From contig DAIQOP010000046.1 of assembly GCA_036787815.1 (NCBI GenBank), positions 1 to 18,781 of the forward strand: a stretch of 18,781 nt of DNA, in the 5' to 3' direction. The translations under genes were made by a program, and so were the position numbers. This stretch comes from DATBAK01 sp036787815. Lineage in GTDB: Bacteria; Actinomycetota; Acidimicrobiia; IMCC26256; PALSA-610. Numbering within the stretch: position 1 is the first letter of the stretch; each line of letters begins with the position of its first letter. Below are positions 1 through 7,247 of the stretch, one piece after another. Under the pieces are notes generated by a model. That model did no database searches and had not been told where the DNA came from. It was given only the letters and a program-made list of their open reading frames with translations.

Positions 1-286
1 CGTCGAGCCAGCGCCGCAGCGTGTCGCGGCCGCGTCGCGTCACCCGCACGACCGAGCGCTTCGGCCCGCTCCCCCCGATCACCTGGCCGCACTCTTCGAG
101 CAGGCCCGCGGCGAGGAGCGTGGCGATCGACCGGTAGACGAGCGGCCGCGACACCGTCCAGATCCGTCCGATCGCACCGTCGGCGGCGAGCTCGCGCACG
201 ACCGGCCACCCGTGCGTCGGCCCTTCGGCGACCACGCCGAGGACGGCCCAGTCGGAGAGCGAGAGCTCGGCGCGTGGAGTCGACAC
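1..286 (-). CDS. PadR-family transcriptional regulator (3' end beyond window)
   Basis: This partial gene runs off the left edge, so only the N-terminal part is visible. Read on the minus strand, it encodes a PadR-like winged-helix domain. After the start come ELSLSDWAVLGVVAEGPTHG, then a recognition-helix region with SRPLVYRSIATLLAAGLLEE, then a wing with GPKRSVVRVTRRGRDTLRRW. PadR proteins are dimeric repressors whose effector or partner is usually set by the C-terminal half, which is missing here. I chose the GTG at 286 because the fold begins just after it and a TACCGT box lies upstream at 295-300. An in-frame ATG at 391 would add 35 residues of unlikely sequence. The gene is divergent from the OmdA-like gene at 418. 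The target is unknown. Confidence 0.8.
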   Translation of the reverse strand, partial: MSTPRAELSLSDWAVLGVVAEGPTHGWPVVRELAADGAIGRIWTVSRPLVYRSIATLLAAGLLEECGQVIGGSGPKRSVVRVTRRGRDTLRRWLD

Positions 287-294
287 GAGGCCGG

Positions 295-300
295 ACGGTA
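295..300 (-). promoter_or_regulatory. -10-like TACCGT box upstream of the PadR gene
   Basis: TACCGT fits the actinobacterial -10 consensus TAnnnT and ends 8 bases before the GTG at 286. No Shine-Dalgarno sequence is present, so a leaderless or nearly leaderless mRNA is possible. No convincing -35 was found. The same hexamer precedes amt and glnD in this window. Confidence 0.35.
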
Positions 301-417
301 GCGCCGAGGAACCGAGAACGGTCGCGCTAGCGTCGACGACGTGCGCCGCACCTCTGCGCCCGACTCCGTTCGGGCCGATCCGGGAACGCATCACTGAGCC
401 CGCGCGACTCGCTTCCC

Positions 418-975
418 GTGGTCGCGTTCGCGTCGCGCGCGAAATGGAAGGCGTGGCTCGCGAAGCACCACGAGACCTCGCCCGGGGTTTGGCTCGAGAT
501 CGCGAAGAAGAACGCCGGCATCGACTCCGTGACCTACGCGGAGGCCCTGGAGGTTGCGCTCTGCTTCGGCTGGATCGACGGGCAGAAGGCCGCCGCCGAC
601 GATTCGCGCTGGCTCCAGCGGTTCACGCCGCGCTCGCCACGCGGCAGTTGGTCGAAGATCAACCGCGAGAAGGCCACGGCGATGCTCGAGCGCGGCGAGA
701 TGGCCCCCGCCGGCTTGCGCGAGATCGAAGCCGCCCGCGCCGACGGTCGATGGGACGCGGCGTACGCGGGGCAACGGACGATGGACGTGCCCGACGACCT
801 GCGTGACGCGCTCGCCGCGAACGACCGCGCACGCGCGTTCTTCGAGACCGTCGACCGGGCCAATCGCTATGCCGTGCTCTATCGCATCGCGGCCGCCAAG
901 AAGCCCGAGACCCGCCGCTCGCGCATCGAGAAGCTCGTCGCCATGCTCGAGGAGCACCGCACGCTGCATCCGTGA
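418..975 (+). CDS. YdeI/OmpD-associated (OmdA) family protein
   Basis: The 185-residue product matches the YdeI/OmdA family, described in enterobacteria as OmpD-associated and linked to resistance to cationic peptides; the biochemical function is unclear. Visible hallmarks are ALCFGWIDGQK at residues 48-57, WLQRFTPRSPRGSWSKIN at about 65-82, and GLREIEAARADGRWDAAY at about 99-116. The C-terminus (residues 137-180) is a helical, Arg/Lys-rich tail with YRIAAAKKPETRRSRIEKL, typical of the family. There is no signal peptide or membrane segment, so it is probably cytoplasmic. GTG 418 is the only conventional start. The frame stays open back to 331 and reads family-like residues (SLPVVAF) just across this start, so the true N-terminus may lie slightly upstream. 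It has no Shine-Dalgarno sequence. Confidence 0.8.
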   Translation: MVAFASRAKWKAWLAKHHETSPGVWLEIAKKNAGIDSVTYAEALEVALCFGWIDGQKAAADDSRWLQRFTPRSPRGSWSKINREKATAMLERGEMAPAGLREIEAARADGRWDAAYAGQRTMDVPDDLRDALAANDRARAFFETVDRANRYAVLYRIAAAKKPETRRSRIEKLVAMLEEHRTLHP

Positions 976-1057
976 GTGGTGGCGGCTCGCGCCCGAACGG
1001 AGAGGGGCCCTCGGGGGCAACACACCGCGGTCACGTCGCGCGCGGCACACTGGCAGC

Positions 1058-3229
1058 ATGCACACGCCTGCCCGGATGCACCGTCGAGTCGCCACCGCCC
1101 GCGTCGCCACCGTCGTCGCCGCCACCGCCCTGCTGCTCGCCGGCGCCTGGCCGGCCGCCGCCGGCGCGGGCGACACGTGGCCCACCTACCACGGGAACGC
1201 GGCGCGAACCGGCAACGACACCAGCGAGCCCGCGCTGCTGCCGACCCATCGCGCCTGGACGACCAACCTCGACCAGAGCGTGTACGGCCAACCGGTCGTG
1301 TCCGCGGGCCGCGTGATCGCGGCGACCGAGAACGACACCGTGTACGCCCTCGACGCGAACGACGGCCGCGTGTTGTGGCGCCAGCACGTCGGGACGCCGG
1401 TCACCAACGTCGCCGGCCAGGTCGGTTGCGGGAACATCGACCCACTCGGCATCACGTCGACGCCCGTCATCGACACCGCGGCGCACGAAGTGTTCGTCGT
1501 CGCCGCGACCCAGGACGCGTTCCGGGTCATCCACCACCAACTCATCGGGCTCGACGTGTACACGGGCAATCGCATGATGTCGGTCAACGCCGACCCCGGC
1601 GGCGTGCAGAACCCGCTCTACATCCAGCAGCGTGCCGGCCTCGCGCTCGGCAACGGCCGCGTCTACATCGGTTACGGCGGCTACGCCGGCGACTGCGGGC
1701 CGTACCACGGTTGGGTCGTCTCGCTCACCGAACGGGGAACCGGCAAGATCGCGTTCAACCCGACACCCCATACGGGCCTCGGCGCGATCTGGGCGACCAA
1801 CGGCCCGTCGATCGACGCCTCGGGGAACGTCTACGTCGCGACCGGGAACCCCAACGCCGTCCCGGGAACCGGCGACTACGGCGAGAGCGTCCTCAAGCTC
1901 GATCCGACGCTCCATCGCCTCGCCAACTTCTCCGGCTCCAACGCGGTCGCCGACGAAGACCTCGGCTCCTCCGGCCCCTCGCTGCTCGGCAACAACATGG
2001 TGTTCGAGGTCGGGAAGCAGCACGTCGGCTACCTGCTCGACACGGGCAACCTCGCCAAGTTGCAGTCGCTCACCACCTGCGCGGGCGAAGCGCTCGGCGG
2101 CACCGCATTCGACGGCCGCCACCTCTACGTCCCGTGCCAGGAGCACATCAAGGAGGTGAACGTCGACACCGTCCACCGCTCGGTCTCGCTCGGGTGGTCG
2201 GGTCCGTCGACGGGCTCCGCGGGTCCGCCGATCATCGCGGGCGGCGCGCTCTGGTCGGTCGATTGGACGAACGGAACGCTGTACGCGCTGAACGCTGCGA
2301 CCGGCGCGACGATCGGCACCATCGCACTCGGATCGGTGCCGCACTTCACGTCGCCGTCGGCCGCGCTCGGCCTGCTCCTCATCGGCACGAGCAGCGGCGT
2401 CACCGCCTACGCGGGCCCGTCGGGTGTTCCGCCGCACGCACCGCCTCCGCCCCCACCTTCGAGCTGCGTGCAGCAGCCCACGCACGTCGGGTACTGGCTC
2501 GTCGCGCGCGACGGCGGGATCTTCTCCTTCGGCGGCGCGCCGTTCTGCGGATCGACCGGCAACTTCGCGCTCAACCGACCGATCGTCGGCATGGCCGGAA
2601 CCGGTGGCCCCGGGTACTGGCTGGTGGCGAGCGACGGGGGGATCTTCGCGTTCCACACGGCGTTCTACGGATCGACGGGCGCGATCGCGCTCAACCGACC
2701 GGTCGTCGGCATGGCCGCGACCCCGAGCACCCACGGCTACTGGCTCGTCGCCTCCGACGGCGGCGTCTTCCCGTTCGGCGACGCCGCGTTCCACGGATCG
2801 ACGGGAGCGCTGCGGCTCGCGTCACCCGTCGTTGCGATCGCGCCGACGCCCAGCGGCCACGGATACTGGCTCGTCGCGTCCGACGGTGGCGTCTTCTCGT
2901 TCGGCGACGCGGCGTTCCACGGGTCGACGGGCGGCATGCGCCTCAACGCGCCGATCGTCGGCATCGCGGCGACGCGATCGGGCCACGGCTACTGGCTCGT
3001 GGCCTCCGACGGCGGCATCTTCGGGTTCGGCGACGCCGCGTTCCACGGATCGACCGGCGCGATCGCGTTGCGGGCTCCGATCGTGGGCATCGCCGCGACG
3101 CCCAGTGGCCGCGGGTACTGGCTCGACGCGTCCGACGGCGGCATCTTCGGGTTCGGCGACGCCGCGTTCCACGGATCGATGGGCGCGACGAAGCTGAACC
3201 AGCCCGTCGTCGGGATGGCGCACGACTGA
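1058..3229 (+). CDS. Secreted PQQ-type beta-propeller protein with six C-terminal GYWL repeats
   Basis: This 723-residue protein has three parts. An N-terminal signal peptide has Arg residues, then a hydrophobic core around residues 16-34, with likely cleavage near AAAGAGD (about 33-39). Residues about 40-455 form a PQQ/BamB-like propeller, with WPTYHGNAARTG at 41-52 and repeat motifs such as VYALDANDGRVLW and LYALNAATGATIG. A proline-rich linker (458-467, HAPPPPPP) leads to six tandem repeats of 41-42 residues from residue 478 to the end, each opening GYWLVASDGG and carrying F-GSTG. Such GYWL repeats are common in Acidimicrobiia exported proteins; their ligand is not known to me. Several cysteines, including C470 and the one in repeat 1 (APFCGSTG), could form disulfides outside the cell. 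ATG 1058 has no Shine-Dalgarno sequence; a second in-frame ATG at 1076 is possible. The role may be envelope binding or sensing, which is inference. Confidence 0.85.
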   Translation: MHTPARMHRRVATARVATVVAATALLLAGAWPAAAGAGDTWPTYHGNAARTGNDTSEPALLPTHRAWTTNLDQSVYGQPVVSAGRVIAATENDTVYALDANDGRVLWRQHVGTPVTNVAGQVGCGNIDPLGITSTPVIDTAAHEVFVVAATQDAFRVIHHQLIGLDVYTGNRMMSVNADPGGVQNPLYIQQRAGLALGNGRVYIGYGGYAGDCGPYHGWVVSLTERGTGKIAFNPTPHTGLGAIWATNGPSIDASGNVYVATGNPNAVPGTGDYGESVLKLDPTLHRLANFSGSNAVADEDLGSSGPSLLGNNMVFEVGKQHVGYLLDTGNLAKLQSLTTCAGEALGGTAFDGRHLYVPCQEHIKEVNVDTVHRSVSLGWSGPSTGSAGPPIIAGGALWSVDWTNGTLYALNAATGATIGTIALGSVPHFTSPSAALGLLLIGTSSGVTAYAGPSGVPPHAPPPPPPSSCVQQPTHVGYWLVARDGGIFSFGGAPFCGSTGNFALNRPIVGMAGTGGPGYWLVASDGGIFAFHTAFYGSTGAIALNRPVVGMAATPSTHGYWLVASDGGVFPFGDAAFHGSTGALRLASPVVAIAPTPSGHGYWLVASDGGVFSFGDAAFHGSTGGMRLNAPIVGIAATRSGHGYWLVASDGGIFGFGDAAFHGSTGAIALRAPIVGIAATPSGRGYWLDASDGGIFGFGDAAFHGSMGATKLNQPVVGMAHD
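2489..3226 (+). repeat. Six tandem 123-126 bp coding repeats (GYWL module)
   Basis: Repeats begin at 2489, 2612, 2735, 2861, 2987 and 3113, each at the codons for Gly-Tyr-Trp-Leu. The first two units are 41 codons, the next three 42, and the last is a 38-codon terminal unit. Units 5 and 6 share about 49 bases of perfect identity starting at the codons for Ser-Asp-Gly-Gly (about 3008 and 3134), which suggests recent duplication or gene conversion. Unit 6 has Asp in place of Val in GYWLV. The last four units have FGDAAFHGS, unit 2 lacks one residue there, and unit 1 carries a cysteine. Confidence 0.9.
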
Positions 3230-3233
3230 GGCT

Positions 3234-3659
3234 TCAGCGACCTCGGGTGATGCCGGCGTCGCGCAACACGTCGGCGGGGACGCCGATCTCGCGCCACGTC
3301 GCGTGCTCGATGCCCTTGGCGGCGCCGTACCCCCGCGCGTTCTTCACGAACGCGCGCCGCAGCTTGTCGAGATCAGGACCGGTCTTCGTGCTCATCGCGG
3401 CCAGCTCGGACTCGAGGTTCTTCCGCTCCTGCAGCAGTTGCAGCGCGGTCAAGGAGCCCGCGGTCTCGTACTGCACGTCGATCGCGGCAATGCGCTTGGC
3501 GATCGATTCGGGAGTGCGCTTACGGCCGCGCTTGGGACGATTCGTCTCGAGCGCTTCCAAATAGGCGCGTACGGCGTTCGCTTGTTCGCGGCCTTTGGCG
3601 AGCGCGGCTTTGTGCTCGGCGGTCATCTTCCTCGCAGGCGGCACGGCGCGTCCTTTCAT
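3234..3659 (-). CDS. Conserved hypothetical helical protein (function unknown)
   Basis: The product is a 141-residue basic protein. I know similar short actinobacterial hypotheticals but no assigned function. Three parts can be seen: an N-terminal stretch rich in Lys/Arg (TAEHKAALAKGREQANAVRAYLEAL), then a motif KRGRKRTPESIAKRIAAID, then a likely coiled coil (LQLLQERKNLESELAAM), and a C-terminal helix-turn-helix-like segment YGAAKGIEHATWREIGVPA. The RGRKRT core and the C-terminal segment would suit nucleic-acid binding, but this is inference. I chose ATG 3659. An ATG at 3626 directly follows GAGGAAG and may be the true start; a TTG at 3680 is also in frame. It ends 4 bases from the convergent propeller gene and is divergent from the lipase. 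Confidence 0.7.
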   Translation of the reverse strand: MKGRAVPPARKMTAEHKAALAKGREQANAVRAYLEALETNRPKRGRKRTPESIAKRIAAIDVQYETAGSLTALQLLQERKNLESELAAMSTKTGPDLDKLRRAFVKNARGYGAAKGIEHATWREIGVPADVLRDAGITRGR

Positions 3660-3752
3660 CAGACTGGATGGATTTACCAAGCCTATCGACGTCAGCGGGT
3701 ACCGTCGTCATCGAGCGTCTAGCAATGAGCGATTTCACCCTCGGAAACGGTC

Positions 3753-3757
3753 GGGAG
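3753..3757 (+). promoter_or_regulatory. Shine-Dalgarno GGGAG for the lipase
   Basis: GGGAG lies 9 bases before the ATG at 3767. This decides against the in-frame ATG at 3725, since the lipoprotein signal sequence begins at 3767. Confidence 0.6.
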
Positions 3758-3766
3758 ACCACCACA

Positions 3767-5041
3767 ATGAGACGGCACCACATCATCGCGGCAATCGTGC
3801 TCACCGGCATCGTCACCGCTGCGGGTTGCAGCTCGTCCGGTCACGGTTCGGCCACGGGCCCGTCGGCAAGACCGACGGCGAGCACCCCCGTCACCTACGG
3901 CCCGCCACCGTCCGGGCTCCCGGCCTTCTACGGCGCGCCGCAGCCGGTGCCGGCGCGCCCGGCCGGTGCGGTGCTCAAGTCGGAACGCGTCGCCGCGCCC
4001 GCCGTGCACGGCACCGTCTACCGGGTGATGTACGTGTCGCGGTCGCTCCAGAACCGGCCGGTCGCGGTGACCGGTGTCGTGATCGTCCCACGCACGCGGG
4101 CGCCCGCCGGTGGCTATCCCGTCGTCACATGGGGTCACGGAACCAACGGCATGGCCGACAAGTGCGCACCGTCACTCGATCCCGCGTCGGCCGCACCGTT
4201 GGCCAACGCGCTGCTCGACCGCGGCTGGGAGCTGACGGCGAGCGACTACCAAGGCGAAGGCACCCCCGGCCTCATGCCGTACATCACCGGCGTGATCGCG
4301 GCGCGCAACACGATCGACATCGTGCGCGCCGCACGCGCGATCAAGGGCGCGAACGCGAGCGACCAGTACGTCGTGTGGGGCCACTCCGAGGGTGGGCAGA
4401 CCGCGATGTTCGCGCTCGACATCGCGGGCACGTGGGCTCCGGAACTGCATCTCGACGGCGTCGTCGCCGGAGCGCCGCCTTCGCAATTCGGGCTTATCTA
4501 TTCGTTCCTCAAGACCAGCCCCTACCGCTTCTACCTGCTGATGGCCGCGGGCGGCCTCAATGCGGCGTACGGCGACACCGCAGCCCCGCTCCATCAGGTG
4601 CTCACACCCGCGGGTATGGCCCTGATCCCCGACCTCGAAAAGGGTTGCAGCGACTACCTCTCGAAGCAGTTGGGCAACGTGTCGATCGAGACCGTGACCA
4701 AGTCCGATCCGTTCAAGATTCCCGCGTGGCGCACGGTACTGATGGCCAACGATCCCCAGAACTTCGCCACTCCCGGCGCGGCGCCTTTGCTCATGATCCA
4801 GGGTGGAAACGACGAGCAGATCCCGGTCGCGTCGACCGCGATCCTCGCCCAGCACCTCTGCACCATCGGCCAGAACCTCGAGCGGTGGATCTACCCGGGG
4901 CAGAGCCACGCGGGCGTGGTGCCGGTGTCGGCACCCGACATGATCCATTGGATCGCCGACCGCTTCGCCGGTGTAGCCAACCCCGATCCGTACCTCCCGA
5001 AGGCGCAGAACGACATCGCGCGGACGCAGTGTCCCGCCTGA
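3767..5041 (+). CDS. Lipoprotein lipase/esterase of the secretory lipase (LIP) alpha/beta-hydrolase type
   Basis: The 424-residue product carries a lipoprotein signal: MRRHH, a hydrophobic core at residues 6-19, then AAGC with the candidate lipidated cysteine at 21. A Ser/Pro/Thr-rich spacer follows to about residue 60. The alpha/beta-hydrolase domain shows an oxyanion-hole region TWGHGTNG (121-128), the nucleophile elbow GHSEG with Ser207, an acid in GGNDEQIP (Asp349) and His381 in GQSHAG. This is the pattern of secretory lipases (PF03583-like) that hydrolyse lipid esters at the cell surface. Cys133, Cys294, Cys365 and Cys422 could form disulfides. The gene stands alone: divergent from the hypothetical at 3659 and convergent with the chloride transporter. 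The substrate cannot be told from sequence. Confidence 0.85.
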   Translation: MRRHHIIAAIVLTGIVTAAGCSSSGHGSATGPSARPTASTPVTYGPPPSGLPAFYGAPQPVPARPAGAVLKSERVAAPAVHGTVYRVMYVSRSLQNRPVAVTGVVIVPRTRAPAGGYPVVTWGHGTNGMADKCAPSLDPASAAPLANALLDRGWELTASDYQGEGTPGLMPYITGVIAARNTIDIVRAARAIKGANASDQYVVWGHSEGGQTAMFALDIAGTWAPELHLDGVVAGAPPSQFGLIYSFLKTSPYRFYLLMAAGGLNAAYGDTAAPLHQVLTPAGMALIPDLEKGCSDYLSKQLGNVSIETVTKSDPFKIPAWRTVLMANDPQNFATPGAAPLLMIQGGNDEQIPVASTAILAQHLCTIGQNLERWIYPGQSHAGVVPVSAPDMIHWIADRFAGVANPDPYLPKAQNDIARTQCPA

Positions 5042-5063
5042 CGGACGCCGCGCCGCCTGTGGC

Positions 5064-6341
5064 TCAGTGCGTTCCCGGCCCGTCGCCGTCGGCGGTCGGC
5101 ACCACCTGATACGCGGTCACCGACGTACGGCCCATCATCAACTCCGCGACGACGGCGGCGATGAGGCCGGGCACGATGAATCCCGGTCGTCCCGTCGTCT
5201 CGGCCACGAACACCACGGCCGCGAGCGGGACCCGGTAGCCGGCGCCGAGGAACGCGGCGATGCCGACCACGAGGAAGAGCGAGTTGTCGACCTGGCCGAG
5301 CGCGCCGGCGAACGCCCGCCCGAGCAGCGCGCCCGCGACGACCAGCGGCACGAAGAGGCCGCCCACCCCGCCGCCGGCGACTGCCGCGCCCGTCGCCAGA
5401 CACCGCAGCACGAGGATGGCCAGGAGGAGTGCGACGCCGCGTCTCGGGTCCAGCGCCCACGTGACGACTCCGTAGCCGGGCGTCAGCACCAACGACTCGC
5501 CGGTGAGCACGCGACCCAACACGAACAATCCGGCGATCGCGATGCCCGCGCCGGCGACGCTCACCGCCGGATGCGCGTCCTTCGAGATCCGCTTCGCCCG
5601 CAGCAGCAACCACGCGAACGCGCGGGCGCCGAGGGCCGCGGCGACACCGAGACCCGCCGCGCCCGCGAGATCGACGAACGAGAACGGCGGAGCGCCGTGC
5701 ACCGCGAACAGCGGTGCGGTGCCGTTCACCGCCGCGAGCCCGAGATAGCCCGACGCCGCACCCACGAGCGCGGGCAGCAGCATGCGGCGCGCGAGGTCGT
5801 CCTGGTACGGAACCTCGATCGCGAAGATCGCGCCGGTCGCCGGAGCCTTGAAGATCGCCGCGATGCCGGCCGCCGCGCCGACGACGAGCAGCAGGTTGGC
5901 ATCGACGGTGCGCAACCGCGCGCCCAACCGGCGTTGCACCACCGAGCCGAGCGTCGCTCCGAGGTAGATCGACGGACCCTCGAGCCCCATCGCGCCACCG
6001 CTGCCCAGGGTGGCGACCGCGGCCACCAAGCGGTTCATCAGGTCGCGGAGTCGGAGCGGACGGCCGTCGTGGAACGCCTGGATGTACTCGTCGGCCGTGC
6101 TCGCGCCGAGACCACGACCCGGTCCCCGCAGCCACAGCGCCGCGACCGCGAGCCCGACGCCGGGGGCGAAGGCGAGCAGCCCGAGCGGCAGGTGCGCGAC
6201 GCCGCGCTCGAACACGACGTTCACCGTGAGTCGCTCGAACCCCGCAACGGCGAGTCCGGTCACGAAGCCGACGGCCGCGGCCACCAGCACCTGCTCGCGC
6301 GAGCGAGCCAGCAGCGTTGCGAGCCGTGCCCTGCGGTCCAC
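5064..6341 (-). CDS. ClC-family chloride channel/transporter
   Basis: The 425-residue polytopic membrane protein shows the ClC signature regions: GSGGAMGLEGPSIYLG (residues 113-128) with the gating glutamate E121 in GLEGP, GAAAGIAAIFKAPATGAIFAIE (155-176), GGGVGGLFVP (323-332, F330 matching the filter Phe), and a C-terminal Tyr (Y411) near the position of the anion-coordinating Tyr. There are no CBS domains. The residue after E176 is Val where E. coli ClC exchangers have the internal proton glutamate (E203). The Ser-bearing GSGIP filter loop is replaced by a GLGASTADEY-type sequence. The GTG start at 6341 lies 4 bases after the stop of the SDR gene, so the two are probably co-translated. Transport mode (channel versus exchanger) is uncertain. 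Confidence 0.88.
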   Translation of the reverse strand: MDRRARLATLLARSREQVLVAAAVGFVTGLAVAGFERLTVNVVFERGVAHLPLGLLAFAPGVGLAVAALWLRGPGRGLGASTADEYIQAFHDGRPLRLRDLMNRLVAAVATLGSGGAMGLEGPSIYLGATLGSVVQRRLGARLRTVDANLLLVVGAAAGIAAIFKAPATGAIFAIEVPYQDDLARRMLLPALVGAASGYLGLAAVNGTAPLFAVHGAPPFSFVDLAGAAGLGVAAALGARAFAWLLLRAKRISKDAHPAVSVAGAGIAIAGLFVLGRVLTGESLVLTPGYGVVTWALDPRRGVALLLAILVLRCLATGAAVAGGGVGGLFVPLVVAGALLGRAFAGALGQVDNSLFLVVGIAAFLGAGYRVPLAAVVFVAETTGRPGFIVPGLIAAVVAELMMGRTSVTAYQVVPTADGDGPGTH

Positions 6342-6345
6342 GCGG

Positions 6346-7170
6346 CTACGCCCGACCGCCGCCGTCGACCAGGACGGTCGTGCCGGTCACGTAGCTGCTC
6401 GCGGGGCTGGCGAGGAACGCGATCGCACCGTCGAGCTCGTGCGCGGCGCCGATTCTCTGCAGCGGCACCGACGACTCGAATCGGGTCCGGAGCTCGTCGA
6501 CGTCGACGAGGGCGGCCGTCATCTCGCTCGCGAACATGCCGGGGCAGAGCGCGTTCACCCGCACGCCGTAACGCGCCCACTGCAACGCCAGCTCGCGCGT
6601 GAGGCCGACGAGCCCGGTCTTCGCGGCCACGTACCCGGCCTGCGGCAGCAACGACGTCGACGTGAAGGCGGCCGCCGAGGCGACGTTGACGATGCTGCCG
6701 CCGCGCCCGGCCGCGCGCATGTGCGCCACGGCGGCCTGCGCGAGCTCGAACGGAGCGACGAGATCGACGGCCACCACCTCCGCGAACCGGTCGAGCGGCT
6801 CGCGCAGCGCGGGCGCGGTGGTGGTGATCCCGGCGTTCGCGAAGACCACGTCGAGGGCTCCGTGGCGCTCGACCGTCTGCTCCACGAGCGCGGCCGACGC
6901 GCCGGGCACGCTGACGTCGCAGGTGATCGCGTCGCCGTTCGTCAGCGAAGCGGCGAGCGCTTCGATGCGGTCGGTGCGACGCGCGGACACAACCACCGTC
7001 GCGCCGAGCGCGTCGAGCACGCGCGCGGCGCGCGCCCCGATGCCCGAGCTGGCGCCGGTGACGATCGCGACGCGGCCGTCGAGACGAAAGTGCGCCAGGG
7101 GGTCGAGAGGGCCGTCGAGAGGGCCGTCGAGAGGGCCGTCGACCGGGTCGGCACGTGCATCGGGAACCAT
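6346..7170 (-). CDS. SDR-family NAD(P)-dependent oxidoreductase
   Basis: The 274-residue classical short-chain dehydrogenase has the cofactor-binding TGASSGIG (residues 38-45), CDVS around 84-87, NAG at 112-114, a catalytic-region serine in NVASAAA (S165), and YVAAK with Tyr180 and Lys184. It ends in the usual VTGTTVLVDGG. The cofactor end SARRTDR (62-68) suggests NADP(H), which is inference. The N-terminus before the fold has a GPLD triplet encoded by a 12-bp tandem repeat. ATG 7170 is preceded by AGGAG at good spacing. It is the first gene of a likely two-gene unit with the ClC transporter and is divergent from the hydrolase at 7248. The substrate is unknown; sequence resembles 3-ketoacyl reductase/gluconate-5-dehydrogenase-like SDRs. 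Confidence 0.87.
   Translation of the reverse strand: MVPDARADPVDGPLDGPLDGPLDPLAHFRLDGRVAIVTGASSGIGARAARVLDALGATVVVSARRTDRIEALAASLTNGDAITCDVSVPGASAALVEQTVERHGALDVVFANAGITTTAPALREPLDRFAEVVAVDLVAPFELAQAAVAHMRAAGRGGSIVNVASAAAFTSTSLLPQAGYVAAKTGLVGLTRELALQWARYGVRVNALCPGMFASEMTAALVDVDELRTRFESSVPLQRIGAAHELDGAIAFLASPASSYVTGTTVLVDGGGRA
7105..7140 (+). repeat. Three perfect 12-bp tandem repeats inside the SDR gene
   Basis: The unit gagagggccgtc occurs three times without a mismatch. On the minus strand it encodes Gly-Pro-Leu-Asp, repeated in the N-terminal extension of the SDR. As the unit is a multiple of three, slippage would change length without breaking the frame. Confidence 0.95.
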
Positions 7171-7247
7171 CGTGGCGCACTCCTGCTCTTCGCCCGGTAG
7201 CCGTCCACCGAGACGGGGCGCTGCGACCGTAGTCGGCACATGCCAGC

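Noticed and set aside
1031..2794. A 587-codon minus-strand frame opposite the propeller gene
   Set aside because: It is antisense to a signal-peptide-bearing repeat protein whose codon pattern is coherent; composition is Arg/Asp/Val-rich noise.
2489..3226. Regular repeats that could be taken for a CRISPR array or intergenic repeat
   Set aside because: Units are contiguous, in frame, 123-126 bp long and encode the GYWL protein module; there are no spacers.
3673..3705. Possible promoter TTTACC ... TACCGT upstream of the lipase
   Set aside because: The spacing (21 bases) is too long for a standard promoter and the -35 match is weak; only the Shine-Dalgarno can be supported.
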